Source: Paulownia fortunei
Taxonomy: Eukaryota; Streptophyta; Magnoliopsida; Lamiales; Paulowniaceae
Direction: 5' to 3'
Assembly (NCBI GenBank): GCA_019321725.1
Contig: CM033114.1
Location: forward strand, 13,682,278 to 13,746,277
DNA length: 64,000 bases
Below the pieces are notes generated by a model. It was not told the DNA's origin. It did no database searches and saw nothing but the letters and a program-made list of their open reading frames with translations. A program made the translations under genes and the position numbers. Below, piece after piece: positions 1-11,289 of this stretch (position 1 is the stretch's first letter; the number at the start of each line of letters is the position of its first letter).

Positions 1-411
1 GACGACGTCTCCAACTATGAATCTCCAGCGGGCCTATTCAGTGTGCTTGTTCTCTAACAAGAACTCGCATACATGTACTAGCATCACTACGCCAATTCCT
101 ATAGAATGAGACATCATTCTCAATTGAGCATGCATCATATGTACATGTCTTATTAGGCTATTTGATATCTCATCTCAAAAAGTCCTCGACCCAAAACTAG
201 TTTAAGACTAGTGCCATAGAGGTATGTTCCATGATCGCCATAATATGCACGACCATGCCCTTTAGCTAAATTTGGTCTATAGACTTTATCTAATGTGTAG
301 AAAATAAATGCAAAGCCTAAGATAAAGAGGATGTTTAAAAAAAAGATCATTTACAATATATAAGAATAAAAGACGCCCAGTCAAATTGGTGCGTCGTGCA
401 CTACTCTAATA
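1..411 (-). repeat. LTR-A (Ty1/copia long terminal repeat), partial
   Basis: This is the 5' part (U3 side) of the most common LTR in the window, lying on the minus strand and cut by the window start. It shares a chain of short blocks with the copies at 6051-8032, 23745-24454, 36541-37141 and, inverted, 42417-44423. Shared blocks include 'ttctctaacaagaactcgc', 'atgatcgccataatatgc' and 'gactttatctaatgtg'. It ends at 'ctactctaata', the minus-strand form of the family's start TGTTAGAGTAG with its terminal bases altered. No target duplication can be read because the left end is outside the window. Confidence 0.7.
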
Positions 412-1780
412 GTTTTTGCATTATCTAATCAATTTGTAGAATGGACTACTACTAACTGGGCACCTCTAGGAGTAGATACTACTACACCTCCTAACATGCC
501 TTTCAATGCACAAGAGTCCAAAGAGCAAGTCAATTTTGTGAACAACCAAACTTCAACTATAGGGGCAATCCATTACCAAATCACTACCATCTGGGGGCTT
601 CATAACTTAAAATTTGTCATACAAAAATAGTTGAAATATGCCTCAACCCCTTTCGGGCTATAATAATCCTTCTAGTTCTAATATGCAAGGGATGTGGAAA
701 AGACATCCTTGGAGGATGAGCTTAGCACTTTCACTGGTGAGACTATAGCTTGATTTAATCGGGAACATTGAGACTTAGATTAGATAGTTGATGTCTAGTA
801 TGGAAGCATAAATGAAGTCCTTGGAAACCCAAATAGGATAGTTAGCCACATGAATGAGTTCATAATAGAAAAAGGAAATTTTCCAAGTGACGCTGAGGTC
901 AATCTTAGGGAGAATTGCAAGGCGACATAACTATGGATTGGTCCTAAATATAAAAGTCTGGAATTGAAGAAGTCCACCATAGATAGACTTCAAACTCATG
1001 CACGATTCAAAAGTCCAGAGATGGAGCAATAAAAAGAAGAGAGAATTCAGAATGATGAACAAACAGGGGCTAGGAAGCCTAAACATAATTATAACCTTAA
1101 AATTCCTTCTAATTTAATTATCCACTCCTCTTTCCTTAAAGATTATAAAACAAAAAGTTAGATACTTAATTTGCTAAGTTTTTGGAAATCTTAAAAGGAA
1201 ATTCACATTCACATCCATTTTGAAGATGCATTGGCGCAAATGCTAAATTATGCAAAGTTTATGAAGGATGTGATTTTAAGGAAGAGAATATTAGTAGACT
1301 TTTAGACTGTCAAGCTTACAAAGGAATACAATACTATCATTCAGAAAAAGCTACCTCAAAAGTTAAAGAATTCAAGGAGTTTCACTATCCCTTTCACTAT
1401 AAGAGGTTCTTTATTTGATAAAGCCTGGTGAAGGTGGACAAGTTCATATTTTCAACAAATTTTATGATGCTTGATATGGAAGATGATCAAAAGATTTCAT
1501 ATTTTTGATAGATTTTGTGGTGCTCGATATGGAAGAAGACCAAGAGATTCTTCTAATGCCTAGACAACCATTCCTTACTACTAGTAGAGCGTTCATAGAT
1601 GTGGAGTATGGAGAGCTGACTTTGATGGTTAATGATAAGGCAGTGATGTTCAATATCTACCGCACCATGAGGCTTCAAAAGGAGCCTAACACATGCCATC
1701 GGATTACAGTTGTGGAGTAGTGCATTCATACCCACCTTGTTAAACAACACCCGTGGACCCCTTGTGGAGATGCTTTATTC
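412..1780 (+). pseudogene. Athila-like gag-protease remnant
   Basis: A broken plus-strand remnant of the C-terminal gag and protease of an Athila-type Ty3/gypsy element. Readable pieces, in several frames, are a gag linker near 520-700, a KSLETQIG segment near 815-840, a GNFPSDAEVN segment near 880-910, the FLEILKGN..AKF region near 1180-1270, and the post-protease segment DFVVLDMEEDQE with RAFIDVEYGELTL near 1505-1640. The same order is seen in the minus-strand Athila copy at 16729-18768, which is the main support. The stretch that should hold the DLG active site is absent: sequence jumps from 'FDKA' near 1420 to 'VKVDKF' near 1433. Two imperfect copies of a 40-base segment lie at 1459-1499 and 1511-1550. 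Many stops make it non-coding. Confidence 0.7.
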
Positions 1781-2034
1781 ATTCCATGATACAAGTTATA
1801 GATTATTTGATTGATGATGACTGATGGGGGATAATTTCATCTTTGTATAATTTGATACCTAGCATCACTAGAATGCAACACGTGTACTACAAGGATGACC
1901 AATTAGTATGATGACATATGGATGTCTCCTAATCTTACTGAGCTAAAGAGCACAACCCTTGGGGGAGTCCGTTGCCAGGTAGAGATAGGACGCTAAGGTC
2001 TAACATTCCAGATAAATAGACCTCTCAATTATTT
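1781..2034. other. Unassigned sequence between two gypsy remnants
   Basis: No coding domain, terminal repeat or primer site was recognised. It may be further decayed sequence of the Athila remnant on its left or the U3 part of the Tat-like LTR on its right. Confidence 0.4.
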
Positions 2035-2207
2035 ATTTTGATAATAATCCTTTAGAAAAAGACTAACTTAAATATCAGAGTCTTTATCCCTAGGGAAGAC
2101 CTTGGGGCACTATTTTGCAGGTGCACACTAACGTCTAGCAAACCTCGAATGTCTCCCTTCCTATTGTAAGTACTCAGATCAGTCCATAGATCTCTATATA
2201 TAATTAG
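2035..2207 (+). repeat. Probable R-U5 end of Tat-like 5' LTR
   Basis: It precedes the primer site and contains a 'atcagagtctttatcc' stretch and a 'ttgcaggtgcaca' stretch that resemble Tat-group LTR 3' ends as I know them. The left limit is a guess because no second LTR copy was found for alignment. Confidence 0.4.
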
Positions 2208-2226
2208 TTAGCATCGTCTAGGAATT
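2208..2226 (+). promoter_or_regulatory. Primer binding site of the Tat-like element (mutated)
   Basis: The stretch 'ttagcatcgtctaggaatt' matches the usual Tat-group site TTGGCGCCGTCTGTGGGAA apart from changes that are mostly G-to-A or C-to-T and a short length difference. It would have paired with a host tRNA 3' end to prime minus-strand DNA synthesis. Gag begins about 430 bases downstream. Confidence 0.6.
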
Positions 2227-2639
2227 GATGACTAGATCAGAGAAATAATGAATCCATGAAGGAAGAATACCGAGACTACCAGAACTATATATGGCTAACC
2301 TCGAGCCACAGTACATGTCGAGGGTAGTCATAGCAACTCCCACATATTATGGTGTGATTATCATTATTCATGAATGAGGGCTTAGGGACAATGATCAGGG
2401 CATCCCGACCATGGGCATCTAACATTTAGAACAGATGGAAGATGACCTTCATGAGTTAAAGTTATTGATGAGAGGTCTCATTGACAAAGAAGAATTGCTA
2501 GGTAATGTGCCCAACAAGGAAAACAAACTCAGTCATGCCTAGGGCTCCAAAGCTTTTAGTGAAGAAGCTGAGGATAGATTCGAGAGAGACCTTGGTAAGA
2601 CCATTACTGAGCAAATCAAAGAAGAAAGTCAGAATAATT

Positions 2640-3600
2640 TGAGATAAAAACTAGAAGAGATGGATGAAAAGATAGGTATAATGTGGAAGAAAGTTAAGAA
2701 ACGGAGGACTAAATTTTTCTCTCCAATAGAATCTCTATTCGTAGAAAGTATCATGAGGAAAGAGATCCCATTTAATTTTAAGATGCCTCATATGGAGAAT
2801 TATGATGGAACTTCGGACCCTCGTGATCATCTTAAGAACTTCCAAACTCATATAATGCATGCATTAAATATCAAGCATTCTCTACCACTTTGATAAAAAC
2901 AGCAAGGGTTTCATTTTCATCATGGCCAACAACATCCATCAGCTCTTTCAAGTAATTGGCTCAGGAGTTCCTTAACCACTTTGTTAGCAACAAGTGATAT
3001 AAAAAAGCCTCAACACATCTTATGGATGTTCACCTAAAGGAAGATGAGCCTCTAAGATATTTTATCCAATATTCCATAGAGAAGCCCCTACAGTTGAAGA
3101 TTTTGACCAATCGGTGGCCTTGACAATGCTCATGAATAGAGTTCAAAAATATTCTCAATTTGCCTTCTCTTTGGCAAACAATCTACTACTAACTTTGGTC
3201 GACCTCTTCAATAGAGTATAATAATACATTAATGTTGAAGAAATATCTAAAGTTGGGATAAAGGCTAAACATGAGCACTTGAAGAAAAGAGAAAAACATA
3301 TAAGAATGGTGGTAATGGGCAAGAAAAAAAGAAGAAAGTTTATGATAGATTGTTCATGACCATCAACTCATCTATCAAATAAACCATAAGAAGTTCAAGA
3401 GGTACACTTCTTTAAATACATCTAAATATGAGATTCTGATGTACATGTAAGGCTATGACTCTGTCAAATGGCTTACAAAAATGAGGACTCCTGCCAACAA
3501 GAGAAACTATAATAAATATTATCAGTTTCATCATGACCATAGTCATGAAACTAAAGATTGTGAAACTCTAAAGAAGGAAGTTGAGGTATGATCTAAACAG
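2640..3600 (+). pseudogene. Tat-like gag (capsid and zinc knuckle), broken
   Basis: Gag forms the virus-like particle of the retrotransposon. The longest open piece (2660-2893, 77 codons) carries the conserved run FKMPHMENYDGTSDPRDHL near its C-terminal half. Homology continues in other frames through about 3230 (for example a FAFSLANN-like stretch and an AQ-Y-N-EE-like stretch). A nucleocapsid knuckle lies near 3517-3560, reading YYQFHHDHSHETKDC. The first cysteine of the expected YC-x-FH-x(3)-H-x(4)-C pattern is tyrosine, one G-to-A change. Stops and frameshifts throughout make it non-functional. Confidence 0.7.
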
Positions 3601-3873
3601 GATATCTCGATATATTTGTAGCTAATGAAAAAGAAGTCCTCAGCATCAACAAAGATATTTAAGAGAGCATAGTCCAAACGTACTGATTCCTTAGGGTATA
3701 AGTCCAAGAGAGAGAGGAGAGATAATCCATGAGTGGTGGGAGTTATTACCATCATTGCAGGATGACTGTCCGAAGGAAAAATAACTCGGCTAGAAAAGCA
3801 TAAGTCAGGCAACCTCAGATAGAAGTTCTACAAGGAAAAAGACCTTGGATAAAAGAATCTATTTCCTTAGTGG

Positions 3874-4180
3874 ATGATGATATGGATGGAATCCTTACTT
3901 CCCATAGTCATCAACTTAACCATAGCCAATTATGAGGTAATGAAAATTTTGGTGGATAGTGGAAGCTTGACAGATATCTTATTTTATAATACGTTTGAAA
4001 AAATAAAGATCGGTAGGGAGTGCTCGAAGCTTATAAAAACTCCACTCGTTGGCTTCATAGGTGAGACTATGGAGCTAAAGGGAATTATCACTCTCAGGGT
4101 CACTGTCAGGGACCAACCTTAGCAGACTAGAATCATGGTAGACTTCCTAGTCATTAAAGTACTTTTTACTTACAATGTTA
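3874..4180 (+). pseudogene. Tat-like aspartic protease, catalytic DSG retained
   Basis: An 82-codon open piece (3874-4122) reads as the retropepsin that cuts the gag-pol polyprotein. The active-site triad DSG is at 3955-3963 inside ILVDSGSLTDILFY, and the downstream LVGFIGETMELKGIITL matches the flap-side region of gypsy proteases. A stop at 4123-4125 ends the open piece, but homology continues to about 4180 (VDFLVIKV). The active site is intact here while the flanking gag and RT are broken. Confidence 0.75.
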
Positions 4181-4519
4181 TACTTGGATGACTTGGATTT
4201 AATAGAATGGGAGATATTGTCTCAACATACCTGATGCTTATGTATTTTTCTATTAAGCATGACATTGGATGAGGCCGAGAAGACCAAGGAATGGAAATAT
4301 GATTTTATGTTGCTTGTCTCAAGGAAAAGACTAAGGCTTCACACCCTTGGCAAATAAAAGTTTGGAACATAGGGATCAAGATGAGAAATTAGGGAAACCA
4401 GTATAATATATCATTCATATTTAGCTATATGAAGAGAATGATGAAAAAGTTGTGAAGATAGGTTCTGTATTAAATAAATACATAAGAACTCAACTTGTTC
4501 AATTTTAAAGAGAGAATGT

Positions 4520-5200
4520 TGATGTATTTGTGTGGAGCCCATCAGACATACCAAGTAATGATCCTGAGGTTATAGTCCATAGACTTATTGTGGACTCTAA
4601 CTTTAGACTTGTCAGACAAAAGAGGAGTTTTGCACTAGAGAGAACCCAAGCCATGAATGAAGAACTGGACCAACTCCTTGATGTTGATTATTTGAAAGAG
4701 ATTGATTATCCTGACTAGTTATCAAATGTTGTCCTCGTCCTAAAAACTAATGACAATTGGAGAATGTGCGTAGATTTTAGGAACTTGCATGTCCAAAATA
4801 TAACTTTCCTTTTCCTAAGGATTAATTAACTAGTGGATGTCACAGTTGGATATGAACTTCTTAGATTTATGGGTGCATTCCAGGGATACCATCAAATAAG
4901 AATGCATCCTGATGATGAAGTCAAGATGTTATTTTTCATTGAGAGAGGATTTTAGTGTTACAAGGTCATGCCCTTTGCTCTTATAAATGTAAGGACGACC
5001 TATCAGATGTTAAGTTAACAAGATCTTTATAGGTCAAATTGGGAAAAATATGAAAGTGTACATGGATGACAAGTTAGTGAAAAGCCCACGAGCGGATGAT
5101 CATATAGCTAACCTTAGTGAAGTATTTGAGGTTTTAAGGTATTACAACATGAAACTTAACCCCAACAAGTATGCCTTCAGAGTAACTTCTAGAACGTTCC
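4520..5200 (+). pseudogene. Tat-like reverse transcriptase, 3' part missing
   Basis: RT copies the element RNA into DNA. The approach region (IVHRLIVDSNFRLVRQKRS, 4570-4630) and EELDQLL are open in 4530-4718. The segment NDNWRMCVDFRNL follows at about 4750-4785, MGAFQGYHQIRMHPDDE near 4870-4920, and the catalytic motif YMDD at 5059-5070 within KVYMDDKLVKS. Both catalytic aspartates remain. Homology runs on as LNPNKYAF-VTS to about 5200, where it stops at 'ctaacacccc', the edge of an LTR-like insertion. The normal next segment (roughly 60-70 codons) is absent on the far side at 8508, so the junction is an insertion plus deletion. Confidence 0.8.
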
Positions 5201-5201
5201 T

Positions 5202-6050
5202 TCTAACACCCCTTAACCTAATTGCAGGACCTAAACAAGCTAATACAATTAAATCAAGAAATGTTAATTTTTCATCAATACTAGAGTTATGGTTTTAATA
5301 AAAGTTTACTTTTTTGGCTATAATAGAAAAGAACTTGAATTCATTTGTTGTTTTATTTCATTTTAAACACACCATATACATAAATCAAAACTAAATACAT
5401 CTGTGTATAAAACTATAACAGAGCGGCTTATTTAAAAATCAAAACAAAAATTTCAAAATAGGCTACAAAATAGCTCGAAGCATGGCATACGAACAAATCT
5501 CTGTCCGGCCGCTCTGGATACTTAGTCAACCTCTAAACCTATACATTTTCACCTGCATCACAAGAATCTAATGAGATAAAGGCTCAGTAAAATGAAACTA
5601 ATGCAATAACAAATATAATACATCCAATCTCATAAATTATTAAATGCATTATTCAATTTAATAACTTTCTTTCTTAAATCATTCTTTAGGGCCCTTGAAG
5701 TGTGGTACCTAACTAATAGCGATAAACTCTTTTTTTTGGAATTTGTTCATAATGATTGGCCAATAAGAGAAATAATATGGGGTTTTCGTACTTGGTCTTT
5801 CAATCTTAGGTATTAGCCGTATTCTGTTTCATTCGTTGTGCCTTTCCTAAATGGATTTTTCAACCTTAAGTATTTGCCACCATTTGTTGGGTACGTCGGT
5901 CCCTCCCGCGTCCCTTGTCTACTCGACCATCAATCAAGTACCGTACTTCCTTTTCAAAAACCTCATTATATTCTTAATATAGTATCATGCTTCATGAATC
6001 ATGTATGCATCACACATTCATCATTTGGAAAATAGTGACAATTACATCAT
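5202..6050 (-). repeat. Chromovirus-like LTR, minus strand, partial
   Basis: The left edge 'ctaacacccctt' is the reverse complement of a GGGGTGTTA-type LTR 3' end common in plant chromoviruses, and the block near 5560-5600 (reverse of 'tactgagcctttatctcat') resembles a motif in their LTRs. No internal region or primer site belongs to it, so it looks like a solo or truncated LTR inside the Tat-like RT. It is not the same subfamily as the Tekay LTRs at 48300 and 55606. Its continuation, if any, would be 8033-8507. Confidence 0.45.
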
Positions 6051-8032
6051 TGGCAACATCAATCAAAAGGATTCGCTAGTATTCTTTTAATTGTTTATTA
6101 ATCTAGAATCGAAGTAAATTTTCAAGAACAATAAAGATTAATTTTTTAAGTTCTTGAAACTATATTATGAAGAGAATAACAAGAAAACTGATTTTCTTTT
6201 AAAGAACAAGAAAATCAAGATTACAAGAAAATGCTTTTCTTTTTCTTTTTTTGGAGAGAAAAATAGAAGACTTAAACAAAACAATGTTTACTTAATTTGC
6301 TGAATTATTTGTTGTAATTTTCGTCCATCATCATATATAGGATTGGAAATTTACTTATTCTCCAACTCTTGGAAATTTTGATAATTTTGAACTAATTCAA
6401 ATTCTTATCTTGAAAGGATTCCAAATCTTCCAAAAACTCTTTTCTTTTCTCTCTCCTATTGTATGTGGACTAATTTGAGATTATATTAATTATCAAAATT
6501 ATCTACATACATTATTGATATTAATTTGAACTCTTCAAATAATATCAAGATAGATATATATCATATATATACTATAATTATTTTTATATATAAATTAAAT
6601 CTTAGTGGCCGATTTTATCCCATAAAATCAGTCATTATATTTATTTATCTATAAATATGTTAATTAAATAAATCAAATTTATTTAATTTATTCTTTTCAT
6701 ATTTTAGTGGGTTTTTTAAGTGATCCACATTAATTTTGGGTTTGGACTCAAAAATCCCCAAATCAATCCAATTGATTCAACCCCAATTTAATCAATCTAA
6801 TTGATTACTTTAATTTACTCCTATTGGGCTTCCTAATCAAATTAGGTCCAATTAAATAATTCAATTACTTAATTAAATAATTTAATTTAACCATTAAATT
6901 AAATAGAACCCTTAATTAATTAATTAATTTCCAACCATTAGATAAAATCTAAAATTAGAAATATTACTTTCCATAAAGATGTGTGACCCTCTTAGGTTCA
7001 CTACTAAGCTAGTAGTGGCCTTGCAACATTTATAACTTATGAATAATAATTATTCCAATTGATTAATCTAATTAATTAATCCACTTTGAATTAACTTGTT
7101 AATTTTAAGAACCTCACTATCCATGAAAACACCTAGCAAGTAATCATGGCAAACTAGTCTTAGGTGAAATAGTGAGTAAATCTATTTTAATTATGAGTAC
7201 CATACACGTACGATCCTTTCGATAACTAATCTCCCGATTGAATCTAGGGCATGGATTATAAGTCGAAACCCTAAATGATTTAATAAATGTGATCCAATTT
7301 CATGTTCCAATGATTCTTGATGAATCACAATTCATCTTACCTTAGCCAAGGTCTTTGAATCACGAACTATGAAAACACAAGAGATTCCCTTGTTTAAAAA
7401 AAACAAGTGTTGAATTCTATGTTGGCCACTGACAAACCTCTATGCACATCAGTGCAACACCCAACATACCCCCTTTGTGATTGTTAAGCAATCAGAAAAT
7501 ATATCAAAATATTGTAGGATGTACACAAGGCTACCATCATACCTCAAGTTCGAGGACTAGCTGTGTACTATCGCAACATAGAAATTCTTATTTCGACAGG
7601 CAAAACTTTCAGCTAAGAATTTCTTATAGGCCATGTTTGGTGTACTTGTTCCCTAACAAGCACCCACATATATGCACTTACGTCTCTACGCTAATGCCAA
7701 TAGAATGTGACATCCTCATCTCACGAGCATGCAACATATGTATGAGTCTTACTGAGGTATTTGATGTGCCATCCCAAAAAGCTCTCGACTCAAAACTTAT
7801 TTAAAACCAAAGCTTTAGAGGCATATTTCATGATCGCCATCATATGCGCAACCATGGCCCATAGATAAATTTGGTCTAAGGACTTTATCTAATGTGCAGA
7901 AATAAAAGATGCAAGATATAAGATAAAGAGAATGCCTTTTTATTAATATGATTCCCAATAAGATTGTCTTTACAAAAGAAAAGAATATAATACACCCAAT
8001 CCAATTGGGGCGTTGGGCATCCTACTCTAACA
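6051..8032 (-). repeat. LTR-A, minus strand, near full length (~2.0 kb)
   Basis: It matches the full LTR-A at 42417-44423 in inverted orientation: U3-side blocks at 7470-8032 ('ttccctaacaagcaccc', 'gactttatctaatgtgc', end 'ctactctaaca'), the AT-rich middle at 6540-7100, and the 'gtgaccctcttaggttcac' block near 6985. The right end TGTTAGAG (minus) is intact. The left end is placed at 'tggcaacatc' only provisionally, since this 3' half diverges from other copies. The 5-base flanks (atcat and ttcct) do not agree well, so I do not claim a target duplication. Confidence 0.65.
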
Positions 8033-8507
8033 TTCCTATGGATTGAATTTAATTTCTATGAGTAAGAACGTGTAGAAATTTGGGTAAAACTTTGGAGAAA
8101 AAGGCTGGTCATTTTTTAGGAGCTTCCATAAGAAAATATGACTGAAAATGACTTGTTGACATTTCGAAGAGAGATAAGTGGAGAGTTATGATTGGTTGAC
8201 TTATGCTTGATGTCCTCTTATGCAAAGAACCACATTTATGGACTATGAAGATGATAAAAATTGATGCTTTGGTGTTATAATCAAGTGTAATGCAGTTTTG
8301 AATGATTTCATACAACCTGGTCAACCTACCAATCAAATTGCACCATTTTATATACTTTCAGTTCTTATCCAAATGTAATATATTTCAAGCAAATATTTAG
8401 GTAAATAATCACTTTACAATGTAACAAATATGGAGCAATACAAATAATTCATTTCATGACCATTCAACACATCAATCTTCCTTAATCGAGAATGTGAAGA
8501 ATTTCTC
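8033..8507. other. Unassigned sequence, possibly the rest of the chromovirus-like LTR
   Basis: AT-rich with no domain or recognisable terminus. It sits between the end of LTR-A and the point where Tat-like pol resumes, so it may be the other half of the LTR begun at 5202. Confidence 0.3.
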
Positions 8508-9410
8508 ATGGATAATGGAGTGCTAGAGAGATTTTGAGGACCTAAAATCTTACTTAGGCTCTCAACCACTCTTGACAAAGCCTCGACAAGTAGAGGAGCT
8601 TTATCTCTATCTTGGGGTTTTAGATGTAGCGATAAGCTCAGTATTGATCAGAGAAGAAGATAAGGTCTAAATGCCAATCTACTATGTAAGCTGAGTCCTT
8701 AGGATGCTGAGATATGCTAACCAAAGATTGAAAAATTAGCATTCATAGTGGTGGTCTCAACTTATAAGTTGAGACCTTATTTTCAAGCACATATCGTAGT
8801 AGTGCTAACTGACAAACCTTTGACACAAATCGTGTAAAATTCAGATACTTCAGGAAGGTTGGTGAAGTGGTCTATTGAGCTTAGCGAGTTTAAAAATTCA
8901 ATACCAACCTCGACTAGCTATAAAAGACTAAGTATTGGTTGATTGTATAATAGAATGCATTGTTAAGGATGAAGAAGTCAGAACCTTAGCATTTGAGGTT
9001 GAGCCAGACCTCGACTATAAGAGCAAAGATAAACTCTGGACCTTATATGTTGATGGCTCATCAAACCTTGGGGGAGTGGTGCTAGTCTAACTTTGACTAG
9101 CCCTAAGGGCCACATCTTTGAATAGGCCCTAAGATTTAATTTCAAAGCATCAAATAATGAGGCTAAATATGAAGCTTTGATCACATGGTTGAAGATAGTG
9201 TTGGAGGTTGGAGGTAAATATGTGGAATCCTACAGTGACTCTCAGTTAGTAGTTCATCAAGTTAAAGGGGAGTATGAGGCTAATGATCCTGTAATGGTCA
9301 GATATCTTGAGAAGGTGAAGATCTTGATAACTCAACTTGAATATTTTTTAGATAAACATGTACCTTACATTGAGAATATCAAGGCGGATGTATTATCAAT
9401 GAACTTATAA
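8508..9410 (+). pseudogene. Tat-like RT C-terminus and RNase H
   Basis: Pol homology resumes as ECEGDFEDLKSYL-like sequence, then PRQVEELYLYLGVLDVAISS at 8580-8640, and passes through several stops. RNase H follows: LWTLYVDGSSNLGG near 9037-9070 carries the first catalytic Asp, NNEAKYEALITWL near 9155-9195 the Glu, and YSDSQLVVHQVKGEYEAND at 9229-9290 the second Asp. The open piece 9177-9410 ends at VPYIENIKADVLS, whose Asp matches the last catalytic position. Its role is to remove the RNA strand during reverse transcription. The frame is broken at least twice before 9177. Confidence 0.75.
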
Positions 9411-9639
9411 TATCAAGACTTCACCTCATCATGAACTTATCAAAAGAGTGCTAATATAGATCTCCCTCATCATAGCATAAAAGAAGGTCAAATTCTAAGC
9501 TTAGTGTAAGACCTAGATGGATATATCCTATGAAGAATTATTTGAAGAATGGAAAATTACCCTGAGGACAAACAAGAAGCAAGGAGGATCATTTACCACT
9601 CAGCTTAGTATACACTTAATTTACTGTATCTCAGATGCC

Positions 9640-10545
9640 TTCAGTTAAGTGAAGCATATTATGTTCTTAGAGAAATACACGAAGAGGTATGTGGCAATCA
9701 CTTGGGGGGCAGAGCCATAGCATAAATACTCTTACGACAATGGTGATACTGGCCAATCTTGAAGGAAGATGTTATGAGCTTTGTTAGAAGATGAGAGAAA
9801 TGTCAGATGCATGCTAACATTCTCCACTCACCCACAGTACTAATGTCCTCAGTATCTACCCCTTGGCCCTTTGCTGTGTGGGGAATGGACATCTTAGGAC
9901 CATTTTCTCTAGCCACCAGACAAAGAAAATTTCTCATTACCGAGTGGGTTGAAGCTAAGCCCTTGGCTTACTCACTTACCCATAGTTGAATGGTCAAATT
10001 GTGGTTACTAATATGACCATTCTACACGCTCAAAAGATACAGATGGCTGAAGCCAAAGGTCTCTGGGAGGATGTCCTTCTTGAAGTTTTGTGGGCCTACT
10101 AAATGATGCAACAGACAACTATGGATAAAACACCTTTTAGCATGACTTGTGGCTTAAAGGCATTATTCTGGTAGAAATTAGACTCCCAAGCTCAACAGTT
10201 GAGATCTTCAACATAGAAGAAAATATAGAGGGGCTTAGAGCTAACCTTGATCTCATAACGAGCACAAAGAAAGAGTTAGTGTTAGATAACTACTTATCAG
10301 AAAAGGGTAGCTAAGTATTATAATGATCATGTCAAGTCACGCTATTTTTCATCTAGGGGAGCTTATCCTTAGAAAAGGTTAATTTAATTAATAGGAAAGG
10401 TGCAATAAGGTATCTCATAATTTGGATGGCCCTTATGGGATTTGTGATAGTGAAGGAAGACATTTAGAAGTTGGAGAACCTTGGTGGCAGACCTACGCCC
10501 AGATCTTGGAATGTAGAGCATCTAAGGAAATATTATCAATAGGTT
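9640..10545 (+). pseudogene. Tat-like integrase, internally deleted
   Basis: Integrase inserts element DNA into the host chromosome. The zinc-binding approach is visible near 9675-9810 (HEEVCGNHLGG, then KCQMHA). The catalytic core starts at PWPFAVWGMDILGPF (about 9865-9905), keeping the first Asp. The usual VDYFTK segment is missing: QRKFLITEWVEAKPLA runs straight across at about 9925-9965. Later pieces are KTPFSMTCGLKA near 10130-10160 and RSWNVEHLRKYYQ at 10503-10542, the normal C-terminal end of gypsy pol. Stops are frequent. Confidence 0.75.
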
Positions 10546-10673
10546 GTTTTGCAATAATTTCTTTTACTTGCTAGTGGATGTTACTTAGTAATAAGGTTAA
10601 AGATCAACTCATTTGTTTTCAAGTTGCAATGGAAGTTTTTTTTTTCTTTAAATGTATAATTCTTGAAACCTTG

Positions 10674-10820
10674 CCAATGATAGGATTACAATTAATGGAT
10701 CACCATTGCCACTATCACCAATGATATGATTGCAGTGGATCACCAATGATAGGATTGTGATGGACCAATATTGCCACTATCACCAAAGATAAGATTGCAG
10801 TGGAAAACTGCTGCCACTAT
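10674..10820 (+). repeat. Degenerate tandem repeats, ~25-45 bp units
   Basis: Four consecutive units begin 'caatgataggattac', 'caatgatatgattgc', 'caatgataggattgt' and 'caaagataagattgc' at about 10674, 10719, 10744 and 10784. Three of them include 'tgccactat'. The array ends directly at a TATA-like sequence, as U3 enhancer repeats often do. Confidence 0.75.
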
Positions 10821-10827
10821 AAAAATA
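10818..10827 (+). promoter_or_regulatory. TATA-like box beside tandem repeats
   Basis: The sequence 'ctataaaaat' directly follows the tandem units. It is a plausible LTR promoter core; no transcription start can be shown. Confidence 0.35.
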
Positions 10828-11289
10828 GAAGGGTGAAACCACCTCTGTTGTAATGTTATTCTTGAGGATCAATCCTCAAAAAAATAAAGCCTTAACATTG
10901 TTTAAGCCCTAAGGAGAAGTGTTGACTCGTGGACTAATCAACCAGCTAACAACCACTAAAAAACTTCTTAGGAAATATCTAGAAATCATCTAGATCTGAC
11001 TATTCGTCTATTGGATTTATACCTTAAGATAAAATGGTTGAGATATTTTCAGGCTAAGGATTGGGATGACCTGACCCTTAAAGGATAAGGAATCCCTTAA
11101 TAAATTGATTCCAATCAATAATTAAGAGGTAGGTGATGACTATTGATCTAAGGATCAGTGTTGGCCTAGCTTATCTACCCATTGAATTAAAAGGACCATA
11201 TGAGGGTAACCTGTAGTGAAAAGTTCAAGCATTCTATGTCCTACCCCAAGTTCTGATAACACTACATATGAAAATAGTCAAAGTATTAA

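Larger units (their letters stand above)
2035..10545 (+). mobile_element. Tat-like Ty3/gypsy retrotransposon, degenerate and interrupted
   Basis: A plus-strand gypsy element read as U5-like sequence (2035-2207), primer binding site (2208-2226), gag (about 2640-3600), protease (3874-4170), RT (4520-5200), RNase H (8508-9410) and integrase (about 9640-10540). The domain order PR-RT-RH-INT is that of Ty3/gypsy. The gag phrase with YDGTSDPRDHL and the protease ILVDSGS..DILFY are typical of the Tat group in plants. The interval 5202-8507 is foreign LTR sequence, and some RT sequence is missing at the junction. Stops occur in every domain. The 3' LTR was not identified with confidence; candidate U3-like repeats lie at 10674-10820. 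Confidence 0.75.
10546..11289. other. Noncoding region after Tat-like pol, candidate 3' LTR
   Basis: No protein domain. It holds tandem repeats (10674-10820), a TATA-like site (10818-10827) and a mixed region to 11289. Position after pol and the promoter-like content suggest the 3' UTR or LTR of the Tat-like element, but it could not be matched to 2035-2207. Confidence 0.4.

Noticed and set aside
6250..7100. Dense 'attaatta' AT-rich runs, considered as a scaffold attachment site, origin or satellite
   Set aside because: The same AT-rich stretch occurs at the same place in several LTR-A copies (13150-13500, 34250-34740, 43340-43830, 58080-58380), so it is part of the LTR.
7481..7804. A 107-codon plus-strand frame
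   Set aside because: It lies wholly within LTR-A; equivalent frames in other LTR-A copies are interrupted, so it is chance.
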